From Stenotrophomonas oahuensis (lineage in GTDB: Bacteria; Pseudomonadota; Gammaproteobacteria; Xanthomonadales; Xanthomonadaceae): a stretch of 64,000 bases of DNA. Shown piece after piece: positions 42,185 through 50,982 of the stretch. How positions within the stretch are numbered: the first letter of the stretch is position 1; every line of letters begins with the position of its first letter. Location: assembly GCF_031834595.1 (NCBI RefSeq), contig NZ_CP115541.1, positions 4,086,501-4,150,500 of the forward strand. The letters run 5' to 3'. Under the pieces are notes generated by a model, which ran no database searches, was not told the origin of the DNA, and saw only the letters and a program-made list of their open reading frames with translations. Both the position numbers and the translations under genes were made by a program.

Positions 42185-42904
42185 ATGTCTCCTGCGTGGA
42201 CCAACCCGTACGGCCAGCCGATCGGCATGCCCCTGCCCGGCTGGCGCGCGCGCCAGCGCCCGAATGCAATCTCGCTGCAGGGGCGCTTCTGCCGGCTGGA
42301 GCCGCTGGACCCGGCCGTACATGGCCAAGCCCTGGCCGAAGCCTACGCACTCGCCGCCGAACCGCGCGACTGGACCTACATGGCGAACGGCCCATTCGAC
42401 TCTGACGCCGCCTTCTTCCAGTATCTGTCCACAGCCGCACGCAGCGACGACCCACGCCACTACGCCGTGGTCGATGCCCGCAGCGGACGCGCCACCGGCA
42501 CGCTGGCGCTGATGCGACAGGATCCGGCCAATGGCGTCATCGAAGTCGGCCATGTGATGTTCTCGCCGTTGCTGCAGCGCACGCCGGCCGCAACCGAAGC
42601 GCAACACCTGCTGATGCACTACGTATTCGACGTGCTGGGTTATCGCCGTTACGAATGGAAGTGCGACAGCCTCAATGCCGGCTCGCGCAAGGCGGCCGAG
42701 CGGCTGGGCTTCCAGTTTGAAGGCATTTTCCGCCAGGCGCTGGTGTACAAAGGCCGCAATCGGGATACCGCGTGGTTCTCGGTAATCGACAGCGAGTGGC
42801 CGAAGCTGGATGAAGCGTTTACTACGTGGTTGGCTGCCGACAACTTCAGTACCGAGGGCACACAGGTGCGGTCACTTGCCGCCTGCCGTGGTGCCGCGTC
42901 GTAG
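42185..42904 (+). CDS. GNAT family N-acetyltransferase (RimJ/RimL-like)
   Basis: A 239-residue acetyltransferase of the type often annotated ribosomal-protein serine/alanine acetyltransferase. The GNAT core is visible: LEPLDPAVHGQALAEAY, HYAVVDARSGRATGTLALM, VIEVGHVMFSP (beta4 and acetyl-CoA region) and WKCDSLNAGSRKAAERLGF, then GIFRQALVYKGRNRDTAWFSVID. It lies downstream of lanM, separated by SMAG repeats and a ~165-base gap. Tailoring of the peptide N-terminus is thinkable, but a housekeeping enzyme is equally likely. The stop TAG is inside a SMAG-like GTAG at 42901. A diverged C-terminal fragment of a similar gene is at 44563-44700. Confidence 0.9.
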   Translation: MSPAWTNPYGQPIGMPLPGWRARQRPNAISLQGRFCRLEPLDPAVHGQALAEAYALAAEPRDWTYMANGPFDSDAAFFQYLSTAARSDDPRHYAVVDARSGRATGTLALMRQDPANGVIEVGHVMFSPLLQRTPAATEAQHLLMHYVFDVLGYRRYEWKCDSLNAGSRKAAERLGFQFEGIFRQALVYKGRNRDTAWFSVIDSEWPKLDEAFTTWLAADNFSTEGTQVRSLAACRGAAS

Positions 42905-42940
42905 AGCCGGGATCCACCGGCCCCGGCGAGTGCCGGCCTT

Positions 42941-42962
42941 TCCGGGGTCCATTGACCCCGGA
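42941..42962. terminator. Bidirectional terminator-like hairpin
   Basis: TCCGGGGTC and GACCCCGGA form a perfect 9-bp stem with a CATT loop. It is placed between the convergent GNAT gene and the truncated dehydrogenase. There is only a weak A/T flank. A related hairpin is at 52402-52425 in the paralogous block. Confidence 0.55.
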
Positions 42963-42986
42963 AAGCGGCAGCATTCCCGCGGCGTG

Positions 42987-43827
42987 TCAGCCTCCGGCCG
43001 GTACAGGCGTTTCAGTTGCCGGCGCAGCCTGCGGCACCACATCCGGCGTAATCCGCCACACGGTATTAGCCAGATCATCGGCGACGATCAGCGCGCCCTT
43101 CGGGTCCAGCGTCACGCCCACCGGACGCCCACGGGTCTTGCCATCTTCACCGCGGAAGCCGGTCGCGAAGACCACCGGCTCACCGCTCGGCTTGCCGTTG
43201 CTGAAGGGCACGAACACCACCTTGTAGCCCACCGGCGGATTGCGGTTCCAGCTGCCGTGTTCGCCAACGAACACGCCATCGGCAAACGCGCCCCCCATCA
43301 CCGGCGAGGAGAAGGTCACGCCCAGCGCAGCCACATGCGAGCCCAGCGCGTAATCCGGGGTCAGCGCAGTCTCCACCAGCTCCGGCTTCTGCGGCATCAC
43401 CCGGGTATCCACGTGCTTGCCCCAGTAGCTGTACGGCCAGCCGTAGAAGCCGCCTTCTTTCACCGAGGTCAGGTAATCGGGCACCAGATTCGGACCGATC
43501 TCGTCGCGTTCGTTGACCACCGCGTACAGCGTGCCGGTGCCTGGCTGCACGGCCAGTGCGGTCGGGTTGCGGATGCCGCTGGCGTAGGTACGGTGCGCGC
43601 CGGTCTGGGCGTCGATCTCCCACACCACGGCACGGTCCACTTCCACGTCCATGCCGCGCTCGCTGACGTTGCTGTTGGAGCCGATGCCCACGTACAGATG
43701 GCGGCCATCGGCGCTGGCGGCCAGCGATTTGGTCCAGTGGTGGTTGATCGCCGACGGCAGGTCCGTCACCTTCACCGGCGCGGCGCTGGCCTTGGTCTCG
43801 CCTTCGGTGTAGTCGAACCGCACCAGG
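42987..43827 (-). pseudogene. Truncated sorbosone dehydrogenase-like gene (3' two thirds)
   Basis: This is a near-identical copy of the C-terminal ~280 residues of the intact gene at 52438-53784, with about 11 amino-acid differences over that span. Conserved segments include VRFDYTEG, SKHDT-equivalent SNVSERGMDVEVDRAVVWEI and FVGEHGSWNRNPPVGYKV. Homology stops sharply at base 43827 (CACCAGG); the signal peptide, lipobox and first ~165 residues are missing. Beyond that point the DNA encodes a DUF4034 fragment on the other strand. The open frame continues to 43871, but those extra residues are not homologous. It is probably not expressed as a functional lipoprotein. Confidence 0.9.
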
Positions 43828-44560
43828 ACACCTGGGACACCCGCGCGGCGCGCTGCTACCTGTGGAACCAACGCTACCCGCGTTCATCCACCGCACAACT
43901 TGCATGTGCCCAGCTTGTGGACAATTTTGCATGGTCATTGCGCGGAACAAGCGGGTACGCAATCGAAGTGAAACAGGACAGCTGGCCGAAGTTCAAAGCC
44001 CAAAGCCGGTTTGCCGCGCAGTACCTGCTCAAGATGGACAAACGGGCCCGGAAGGATCCGCACTGGTATGTACTGGCATTGAATGTCGCCCGCTACGAGG
44101 GCGTGGACGTCCAGAGTTTCATGAACCTCTACGATGAGGGCATTCGCAGACATCCCCGCCTTTACGGCATCCATTTCAGTGCCGTCGAGTACTTCGTGCC
44201 GAAGTGGGGTGGGAATGCGGACGCGATCGATGCCCTCGTCCAGCGCGCCCAGAAACGGCTTCCGCGCAAGGAACACGATGCGCTGTACGCGCGCATGTAC
44301 CGGCTTGCTGCGCAGAGCCAGTTCCGCACCTCGCTCTTCGCCTGGTCCAAGGGGGATGGCCCACCATGCGAAGCGGTTTCCAGGACATCCTTGAACACTA
44401 CCCCTCGGAATGGAACCTTCAGTCCTTCGCCTACTTCGCCTACTTCGCCTGCGAGGCAGGCGACATGGAGACCGCACGCACGCTGGTGTCGAAGATGACG
44501 CAGATTCCGGATCGCGAAGCCTGGCTGGGAAAGGACAGCTATGCACGCTGTCAGTCGAAG
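43828..44560 (+). pseudogene. DUF4034-like gene remnant, frameshifted
   Basis: Sequence on the plus strand encodes a DUF4034-type helical repeat protein: DNFAWSLRGTSGYA, DPHWYVLALNVARYEG, HFSAVEYFVPKWGGNADAID and KEHDALYARMYRL. The 5' end is missing, replaced at 43827 by the truncated dehydrogenase. Near 44350-44360 the frame shifts: SKGD continues only in another frame as WPTMRSGFQDILEHYPSEWN. A single lost T would explain this. A short in-frame duplication FAYFAYFAC is also visible. At about 44560 it joins an acetyltransferase fragment. The gene is broken in at least three ways and should not yield an active protein. Confidence 0.82.
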
Positions 44561-44562
44561 GC

Positions 44563-44700
44563 CGCAGCCGCGATACCGCCTGGTACTCAGTCATCGACCG
44601 CGAATGGCCCCGATTACACGACGCATTCGTAAAATGGCTGGCACCCGACAACTTCGACGCAAACGGCAAGCAGCGCGCCACGCCGTCAGCACTCCGGTAG
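44563..44700 (+). pseudogene. C-terminal fragment of a GNAT acetyltransferase
   Basis: The stretch encodes DTAWYSVIDREWPRLHDAF and WLAPDNFDANGKQ, matching DTAWFSVIDSEWPKLDEAF and WLAADNFSTEGTQ of the GNAT at 42185-42904, with clear divergence. It is joined directly to the DUF4034 remnant at a shared GGCCGCA motif. No start or N-terminal domain is present. It is a recombination scar. Confidence 0.8.
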
Positions 44701-44894
44701 CGCCGGCCGTTGGCTGGCCCAGGCGGTGCGCGGCACAACCGACCAGCCAGCAATCGTCCGCACGCCACTACACGGCCCTGCACTCCGCCGACACCCTGCC
44801 ATTAGTCACCCCCATAAAGTCCGTTCAGTCTTGATATAGTCATCTTCAACCTCCCGGGGTGTCGACACAAGCTGTCGAGGAGGGGGATTTCATT

Positions 44895-44962
44895 ATGTTG
44901 AAAGAAGGGCTGAGCGAATGACCGCTACTGACCACGGCGAGTCCGTGCCTGATTCTTCGTGA
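44895..44962 (+). other. Two tiny overlapping ORFs with strong ribosome binding site
   Basis: ATG 44895 follows GAGGAGGGGG at ideal spacing and encodes MLKEGLSE. Its TGA overlaps ATG 44918, which encodes a 14-residue peptide, MTATDHGESVPDSS. They lie in the 329-base spacer 44701-45029 upstream of the RHS genes. A leader peptide for the RHS operon or the relic of a lost gene are both possible. A TGTCGACA palindrome lies just before. Confidence 0.35.
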
Positions 44963-45029
44963 CGGCCATTGAAAGATCACATCTGGACTGACGGAACAGC
45001 ACATGCAGGGATCCAGCGGAAAGCAGTCG

Positions 45030-47885
45030 ATGAGTAAGAAAACGTCGGGTCGCATTGCCTTGATGGGCGCAGCGCTGGCCTCCCTGTCGAGCTTCACCGT
45101 CGCGGCACAGACCTCAACCTCCAACTTCGAGTGGGAGGAATTCTCTGACCGCCTTGCAAAGACGGAGAGGATCAGCCCGTTGGGGCCGGACCTGTTTGGC
45201 GACAAAGTGCGGCTGGCGAATGGCGAACTCGGGTTCGAGTTGACCGACATCGCCCTGCCCGGAAACAACAGCCTTGAGGTCAAACTGACGCGCTCCTATC
45301 AGGTGATGAGTCGCAAGACCTATGTGCCGGACGCCATGTTGGCAGACTGGCAGATCAATGTTCCGAACATCAGCGGTAGCTTCGCACCAGACTGGGGCGT
45401 GGGCAGCGACGTCGCCAACGCAACACGCTGCACAAACGGCTGGCCGCCCGACGTACCCTTCCGATTCGAAACGCGCGAGTTCTGGACCGGATTGAGGGTG
45501 GAAATCCCCGACGGCGGCGGAGAGCTGCTACGCACAGCGGCACGAACCTCGCAGCCACAAGACGGTGCCTCGTACCCGTGGACCACGACTGGCCAGATCT
45601 TCTTTACCTGTCTTCCTTCCATCAAGAATGCCGGCGGCGAAGGCTTCCTGGCCATCACGCCAGATGGAACGCGCTACTGGTTCGACTGGTTGGCCCAGCG
45701 GATTGAACCAACACTCAAGAAGTACGAGCTCGTCGAGGACGACGGCACCGCGCCCACTCCGCAACCATGGCACTTCCTGCAGCGCCGCAGGAACATGTTG
45801 CTTGCGACCAAGGTGCAGGACCGTTTCGGCAACACCGTTCAGTACACCTATGCGAATGCGTGGAATGCATCACCTCGCCTGACCGCTATCACCGCCAGTG
45901 ATGGCCGGCAGCTTACCCTGACGTACAGCGGCGACAATGTGAGCGCTGTCAGCGACGGAGCGCGCCAGTGGCAGTATCGCTACAACGACAGCGCGTCACG
46001 TCGCAGCCTGGCGGCCGTTGCACTTCCAGACGGTAGCCAATGGACGATCGACTTCAACGACTTCACCCGTGCCGTACTCAAGTACGCTGAAGTGGTTTCG
46101 CCCGAGCCCGGCGAGTTGTTCCGCACCTGCTTCCAAAACGAGATTCCGCTGCCCTATCCGTCGGCATTGATCACCGGAACGATGGTGCATCCCTCGGGAG
46201 CGGTGGGTCGCTTCGCCGTCGCTGCGCTGGAACATGGGCGTAGCCATGTACCACTCAATTGCCAGAACGTGGAATACAACGCCGGCTTTGGCAACAATCA
46301 GAACGACGATATCAATACCTATGCGATCTCTGGTTACAGCCTTACCTTGACCGCAAAATCCATCAGCGGGCCGGGATTGCCCAATCTGCAGTGGCAGTAC
46401 GCCTATACACCCAACATCAGCTACGACACCTACCCCGGCCAAGATCCACTGAATCCGGTTTGCCAGTATGGCAGCTCCACCGCCTGCGAAGCACCTCTCT
46501 GCACGAGCGAGGACTGCGCACAGTCCAACACCACGACGGTCACTGGTCCCGGCGGGGAGTGGATCCGCTACAGCCATGGCAATTCTTACCGTTACAACGA
46601 GGGGAAACTTCTGAAGGTTGAGGTCGGCACCGGCCCGAACGACATCCAGCGCACCACGTCCTATCGCTATGACCTCGGATTCGCCGGCCAGAATTACCCG
46701 GCCAGATATGGTGTAAGTACGCAGTTCTTTGGAGAGGGCTGGGCCAGCGAGTACCACCGCCCGCAGCTTGAAATGCACACGAGCCAGCAGGGAATCGTTT
46801 TCTCGTCTGTGTCCAGCGAGCTGGACTACTTCGCCCGTCCGCATCGCGTCGCAAGGTATAGCACGCTGGGGTTTGCGCGTACCGACGGTCACACCTATTA
46901 CGACGACACGGCGCGCTGGGTCGTAGGCCAGCGTCAGAGCACTACCTGCCTTGCACCTGCCAGTTGTGCAGGGCAGGTCATGGCCAGCGTGGTGTTTGAC
47001 CCGGAGACTGCGCAACCCGTGCATTTCAGCGCTTTCGGCGCGCTGCAGCAGACGTTGACCTACCATCCCACTGGCAGCATCGCAACCGTCTCCGACGCGC
47101 GCGACGGCGCTGGTGTGGATACCACCATGACCTTGCTTGACTGGAAACGGGGCATCCCACAATCGGTCTACTACGGAGACGGTGCCATGGAGCTGGCGAC
47201 AGTGAATGATCAGGGTTGGATCACGCAGTACGCCGATGCCAATGGCTTCCCGCGCAGCTTCGCCTATGACGCCATGGGCCGGCTGGCACGCAAGGACCTG
47301 CCGCAGGGCGACACAGTGGCATGGAACCCGACCCTGTCCGCCTTCGAGGCGGTGCCGTATGAAGAGTACGGGTTACCGGCTGGTCACTGGCGCGGCAGCA
47401 GCCGGACGGGCAACTGGCGCAAACAGGTGTACTACGACGCGCTCTGGCGCCCGGTCGTGACCGTCGAGGAGGACCTCGCCAACCCACAGGCCACGCAGCG
47501 GTGGGTCGCAACCCGCTACGACGACATGGGTCGAGTATCCTTCACCTCCTATCCTCGAAACCTCCATCAGGAAGGATCTGCCAACTACACCGATGCGGGC
47601 CTTCAAGGCATTTACACCGTCTCCGATCTGTTCGGGCGGCCGCTCACCGTCCAGCAGGACTCCGAACTTGGCCTATTGACGACCCGGAACGAGTACCTGA
47701 CCGGCTTCCAGACCCGTACAACCTCACCAAAGGGGCAGAAGACCACCATTCGGTACATGGCCTTTGACAAGCCCGACACCGGATTGCCCGTCTTCATCGA
47801 CGAACCCGGTGGCGTCATCACCACCATCGAGCGGGACGCCTACGGAAAGCCGCTGGAGATTTCGCGCAGCGGGGGTGTGCAATGA
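45030..47885 (+). CDS. Exported RHS/YD-repeat protein, first half of a split system
   Basis: A 951-residue protein (ATG 45030; ATG 45003 adds nine residues). MSKKTSGRIALMGAALASL begins a clear Sec signal peptide cleaved after VAAQ. The remainder resembles the N-terminal and YD-repeat portion of RHS proteins, with motifs such as RFGNTVQYTYANAWNASPRL, YRYNDSASRRSL, FPRSFAYDAMGRLARKDLPQ and TIERDAYGKPLEI. It stops within the YD array. The TGA overlaps the ATG of the next gene, which continues the array and carries the RHS core. A long DUF-like N-terminal region with paired Cys (STACEAPLCTSEDC) suggests folding outside the cytoplasm. The two halves probably assemble into one shell. Base composition is less GC-rich than in adjacent genes. 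Confidence 0.88.
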   Translation: MSKKTSGRIALMGAALASLSSFTVAAQTSTSNFEWEEFSDRLAKTERISPLGPDLFGDKVRLANGELGFELTDIALPGNNSLEVKLTRSYQVMSRKTYVPDAMLADWQINVPNISGSFAPDWGVGSDVANATRCTNGWPPDVPFRFETREFWTGLRVEIPDGGGELLRTAARTSQPQDGASYPWTTTGQIFFTCLPSIKNAGGEGFLAITPDGTRYWFDWLAQRIEPTLKKYELVEDDGTAPTPQPWHFLQRRRNMLLATKVQDRFGNTVQYTYANAWNASPRLTAITASDGRQLTLTYSGDNVSAVSDGARQWQYRYNDSASRRSLAAVALPDGSQWTIDFNDFTRAVLKYAEVVSPEPGELFRTCFQNEIPLPYPSALITGTMVHPSGAVGRFAVAALEHGRSHVPLNCQNVEYNAGFGNNQNDDINTYAISGYSLTLTAKSISGPGLPNLQWQYAYTPNISYDTYPGQDPLNPVCQYGSSTACEAPLCTSEDCAQSNTTTVTGPGGEWIRYSHGNSYRYNEGKLLKVEVGTGPNDIQRTTSYRYDLGFAGQNYPARYGVSTQFFGEGWASEYHRPQLEMHTSQQGIVFSSVSSELDYFARPHRVARYSTLGFARTDGHTYYDDTARWVVGQRQSTTCLAPASCAGQVMASVVFDPETAQPVHFSAFGALQQTLTYHPTGSIATVSDARDGAGVDTTMTLLDWKRGIPQSVYYGDGAMELATVNDQGWITQYADANGFPRSFAYDAMGRLARKDLPQGDTVAWNPTLSAFEAVPYEEYGLPAGHWRGSSRTGNWRKQVYYDALWRPVVTVEEDLANPQATQRWVATRYDDMGRVSFTSYPRNLHQEGSANYTDAGLQGIYTVSDLFGRPLTVQQDSELGLLTTRNEYLTGFQTRTTSPKGQKTTIRYMAFDKPDTGLPVFIDEPGGVITTIERDAYGKPLEISRSGGVQ

Positions 47886-50800
47886 GGGCTCAGCAGGTGT
47901 TGCAGCGCTCGTGGGGCGAAAGACTCTTTGCCAAAGCCTTGCTCTTGGCTTCGCTGATGCTGGCTGTCAGCGACGTCATGGCCCAGGCGTCGTTGGAGCT
48001 GACTGCACCCGGCGGGACGACGTTCACAAGCCCGTCCGGCTTCGATCTCATGCTCGTCGCCAACGATGGATCCACAGGCAACACATTCGAGCAGGTGGAG
48101 TTCTACTGGTTGACCCGAAACGGGGATCGCATCGACTTCGACCAGGTAATGCCGTCGCGCATTTATCACGAATCAGGGCTTCCGTCCGGCGTGTATCAAT
48201 ACTCGCTGGAAGGTCGTGCCATGTACCGCGATGCCCGCGGGAATGAACGCTACAAATCGATCCTCCCGATTCCAAGACTGACCGTTACTGTTCTTGCGGG
48301 CTATGGCGGAATCACCGCCTCGGCCTCGTCCTGCACCATTCCCTGGGGCCAGTCGAGCTGCCCCGTCACCATCAACTGGACGTCGAACGCGCCTGCCGCC
48401 CAGGTCTTCATGTCCGCGTTGGACAACAGCAACATGCAACTCGTGGGCCAGGGCCAGTCCGGCGCAATCACCGCTTCCGTCACCCCGGCCGGTCAGCGCT
48501 TCCATCTGCGCAATGGCGCAGCCACATTTGCCACGACGGAAGCGCGTGGTATCGCCACGGTCAATCAGGCACCGACAATCAGCATTGCGACACCGACAGC
48601 CGGTGCCATGTTCCCGGCGGGTGCAAGCGTGCCCATCAGCGCCTCCGCCGCTGACAGCGACGATGGTGTCGGACGTGTGGACCTCAAGGTTGACGGGACC
48701 ACCGTTGCTAGCCTCACGTCACCGCCCTACTCCACCCGGCTGACGACGCTTGCCCCAGGAACGCATACGGTCACCGCCACTGCGATAGACACGCGCGGGA
48801 CGTCCACCACCTCAGCGCCAGTCAGCATCAGCGTGTCCACGATACCCGGCACAACTCTGACGCGACGCTACGTCTACGACTCGCATCAACGTCTCTGCAA
48901 GTCCATTGAGCCCGAGACAGGCTCGACGGTGATGGGCTATGACGCAGCAGGCAATCTCGCGTGGAGTGCTGCCGGTCTCGATCTGCCCAGCACCACCAGC
49001 TGCGACCTGGCGGCGGCCGAAGCCAGCGGCCGCGCGGTACGTCGGACCTATGATGCGCGCAACCGCATTGCAACGCTGCGCTTCCCTGACCGCAACGGGG
49101 ATGTGGACTATCAATATACCCCCGACGGGCTCGTGCAGCAGACTACGGCCTACAACGATAGTGGGACCACAACCGCGACGAGCAGCTACCAGTACAACAA
49201 GCTCAGGCTGCTGTCGGGAGAATCGCTTGCCCAGACGGGGGCCACTACCCGTAGCATTGGCTACGGCTACAGCCCGAACGGCCATCTTGCCGGCCAGACC
49301 TACCCCAGCGGCCGCTACATTGACTACGCCCCGAATGCCATGGGTCAGGCGACCCGGGCTGGCGACTATGCATCTGGCGTGAGCTACTACCCTAACGGTG
49401 GGATCAAGCAGTTCACGTATGGAAACGGGGTGGTTCACACCACGACGCAAAACGCGAGGCGACTGCCGTGGCGGAGTGTAGACAGCAACATCATTGGCTT
49501 CGAGACTACGCTTGATGCCAATGGAAACGTGATCGCCATCGCAGACCTGCAGTTGGGTGCGACCTATGGCAGGCAGATGCAGTACGATGATCGAAATCGG
49601 CTAATTGCAGCCGGAAGTGCGATGTTTGGTGGTGATGGCTGGCATCGATTTTCTTATGATGCGCTCGACAACATTCGTAGTTGGTCTCTTGGCGGAGTGA
49701 AGGCTGACCAGTACTGGTTCGACGCGAAGAACAGGCTAACCAATGTCCGGAACGAGTATGGGGCAACGACTGCTGGCCTTTCCTACGATCTTCAAGGAAA
49801 CCTTCACACCAAGAATGGCCGGGAATACTCTTTCGATTACGGAAACCGTCTCAGGGCAGTAGTTGGAAGTGCAAGCTACCGATACAACGCCGCAGGGCTA
49901 CGCGTGCTGTCCACTGATTCCAACGGTGCAAAGGAGGAATCGTTTTACAGCACCGCAGGGCAACTACTCAGCGAGATTGACGAGCTTGGCGGGTCTTTCA
50001 CGGAGACGATCTACCTCTCCGGCAGCGCCATCGTCCAGCTTCAGGGAAGCACGGTTGGAACTGCGGTGGTGTACCAACACACGGACCCACAGGGCAGCCC
50101 AACAGCAAGCTCCGGACCATCTGGACAGCTGCTGCAGCGCACCCACTACGAGCCGTACGGAAAGCCCATCAATCGAGTTGTAGACGGCATCGGCTACGCC
50201 GGCCACAAAATGGACGCGGACATCGATCTGTCGTACATGCAGCAACGGTACTACGATCCTAATCTGGCGAGGTTTCTAAGCGCAGATCCAGAATCGGTAG
50301 ACCTCGGCAGTGGCCGCAACTTCAATAGATTCAAGTATGGAAACAACAGCCCCTACACGTTCGTAGATCCGGACGGACGTGCCGAGTCGCCGTACTTGAT
50401 GCGCCTGATAATACCGGGTCAAGTCACCTGGGATAACGGGGTTACCGCTGCCGAGCAGGGCGACTATCCAATGGCCATCGCTCTTGGGGCGACGGCAATT
50501 GCTGAGGCGGGAATGGCCGTCGTCACGCTGGGCCAAGGAAGCGCGATCATGAACTCCAGTCGCGCGGTGGCTCAAGAGATTGCAGCCGTAAGCGCAGCAC
50601 GCAATGCGGCTCAAGCAGCAAGGAATGCAAAGGCAGAAGGGGGCGCAGTGGCCGGACTTGTGACTGAGGCCGGCGAAGTTTTCACTGGTGCAAGCACAAA
50701 AGCAGGCGGCCCCGGAATTGCCACAAACAGGACGGTTTCAGACGCGGCCGAACAGCTGGCCCAAAGTGAGAGAAGCGCTGTCCATGGTTGCTGCGCTGAG

Positions 50801-50974
50801 ATAAATGCAATGAGTAACGCCGCAAATGCTGGCGCTAAACTCAAGGGCTCTAGATTGGCGACTGTGCGCGTGAGTGGCGGAGGCAAGAACAAGTTGATGA
50901 CCCCTTGTGCCACCTGCCAAGCCGTAGCTGATAAGTTGGGCGTTGTCACAGTGTCCCCACCCCTCAAGCCATAG
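47882..50974 (+). CDS. Exported RHS protein with C-terminal YwqJ-like deaminase toxin
   Basis: A 1030-residue polymorphic toxin. It has a signal peptide (LLLASLMLAVSDVMAQ), then a bacterial Ig-like domain (PTISIATPTAGAMFPAGASV...VSISVST), then YD repeats (RRTYDARNRIATLRF, MQYDDRNRLIAAG). The RHS core has YYDPNLARFLSADPESVD and NNSPYTFVDPDGR (829-833), where self-cleavage normally releases the C-terminal toxin. Residues ~834-1030 are variable-type sequence ending in a deaminase signature: HGCCAEINAM (CAE at 971-973) and MTPCATC (Cys1009, Cys1012). This is the zinc/proton-shuttle pattern of YwqJ-like and related nucleic-acid or nucleotide deaminases. The small gene after it is the likely immunity gene. 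The substrate base is unknown. Confidence 0.9.
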   Translation: MRAQQVLQRSWGERLFAKALLLASLMLAVSDVMAQASLELTAPGGTTFTSPSGFDLMLVANDGSTGNTFEQVEFYWLTRNGDRIDFDQVMPSRIYHESGLPSGVYQYSLEGRAMYRDARGNERYKSILPIPRLTVTVLAGYGGITASASSCTIPWGQSSCPVTINWTSNAPAAQVFMSALDNSNMQLVGQGQSGAITASVTPAGQRFHLRNGAATFATTEARGIATVNQAPTISIATPTAGAMFPAGASVPISASAADSDDGVGRVDLKVDGTTVASLTSPPYSTRLTTLAPGTHTVTATAIDTRGTSTTSAPVSISVSTIPGTTLTRRYVYDSHQRLCKSIEPETGSTVMGYDAAGNLAWSAAGLDLPSTTSCDLAAAEASGRAVRRTYDARNRIATLRFPDRNGDVDYQYTPDGLVQQTTAYNDSGTTTATSSYQYNKLRLLSGESLAQTGATTRSIGYGYSPNGHLAGQTYPSGRYIDYAPNAMGQATRAGDYASGVSYYPNGGIKQFTYGNGVVHTTTQNARRLPWRSVDSNIIGFETTLDANGNVIAIADLQLGATYGRQMQYDDRNRLIAAGSAMFGGDGWHRFSYDALDNIRSWSLGGVKADQYWFDAKNRLTNVRNEYGATTAGLSYDLQGNLHTKNGREYSFDYGNRLRAVVGSASYRYNAAGLRVLSTDSNGAKEESFYSTAGQLLSEIDELGGSFTETIYLSGSAIVQLQGSTVGTAVVYQHTDPQGSPTASSGPSGQLLQRTHYEPYGKPINRVVDGIGYAGHKMDADIDLSYMQQRYYDPNLARFLSADPESVDLGSGRNFNRFKYGNNSPYTFVDPDGRAESPYLMRLIIPGQVTWDNGVTAAEQGDYPMAIALGATAIAEAGMAVVTLGQGSAIMNSSRAVAQEIAAVSAARNAAQAARNAKAEGGAVAGLVTEAGEVFTGASTKAGGPGIATNRTVSDAAEQLAQSERSAVHGCCAEINAMSNAANAGAKLKGSRLATVRVSGGGKNKLMTPCATCQAVADKLGVVTVSPPLKP

Positions 50975-50982
50975 GTTTCCCG

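Noticed and set aside
42810..44498. A 562-codon fusion ORF across the GNAT end, dehydrogenase antisense and DUF4034 region
   Set aside because: It is an accidental joining of antisense and genuine DUF4034 coding sequence; the homologous parts show truncation and a frameshift.
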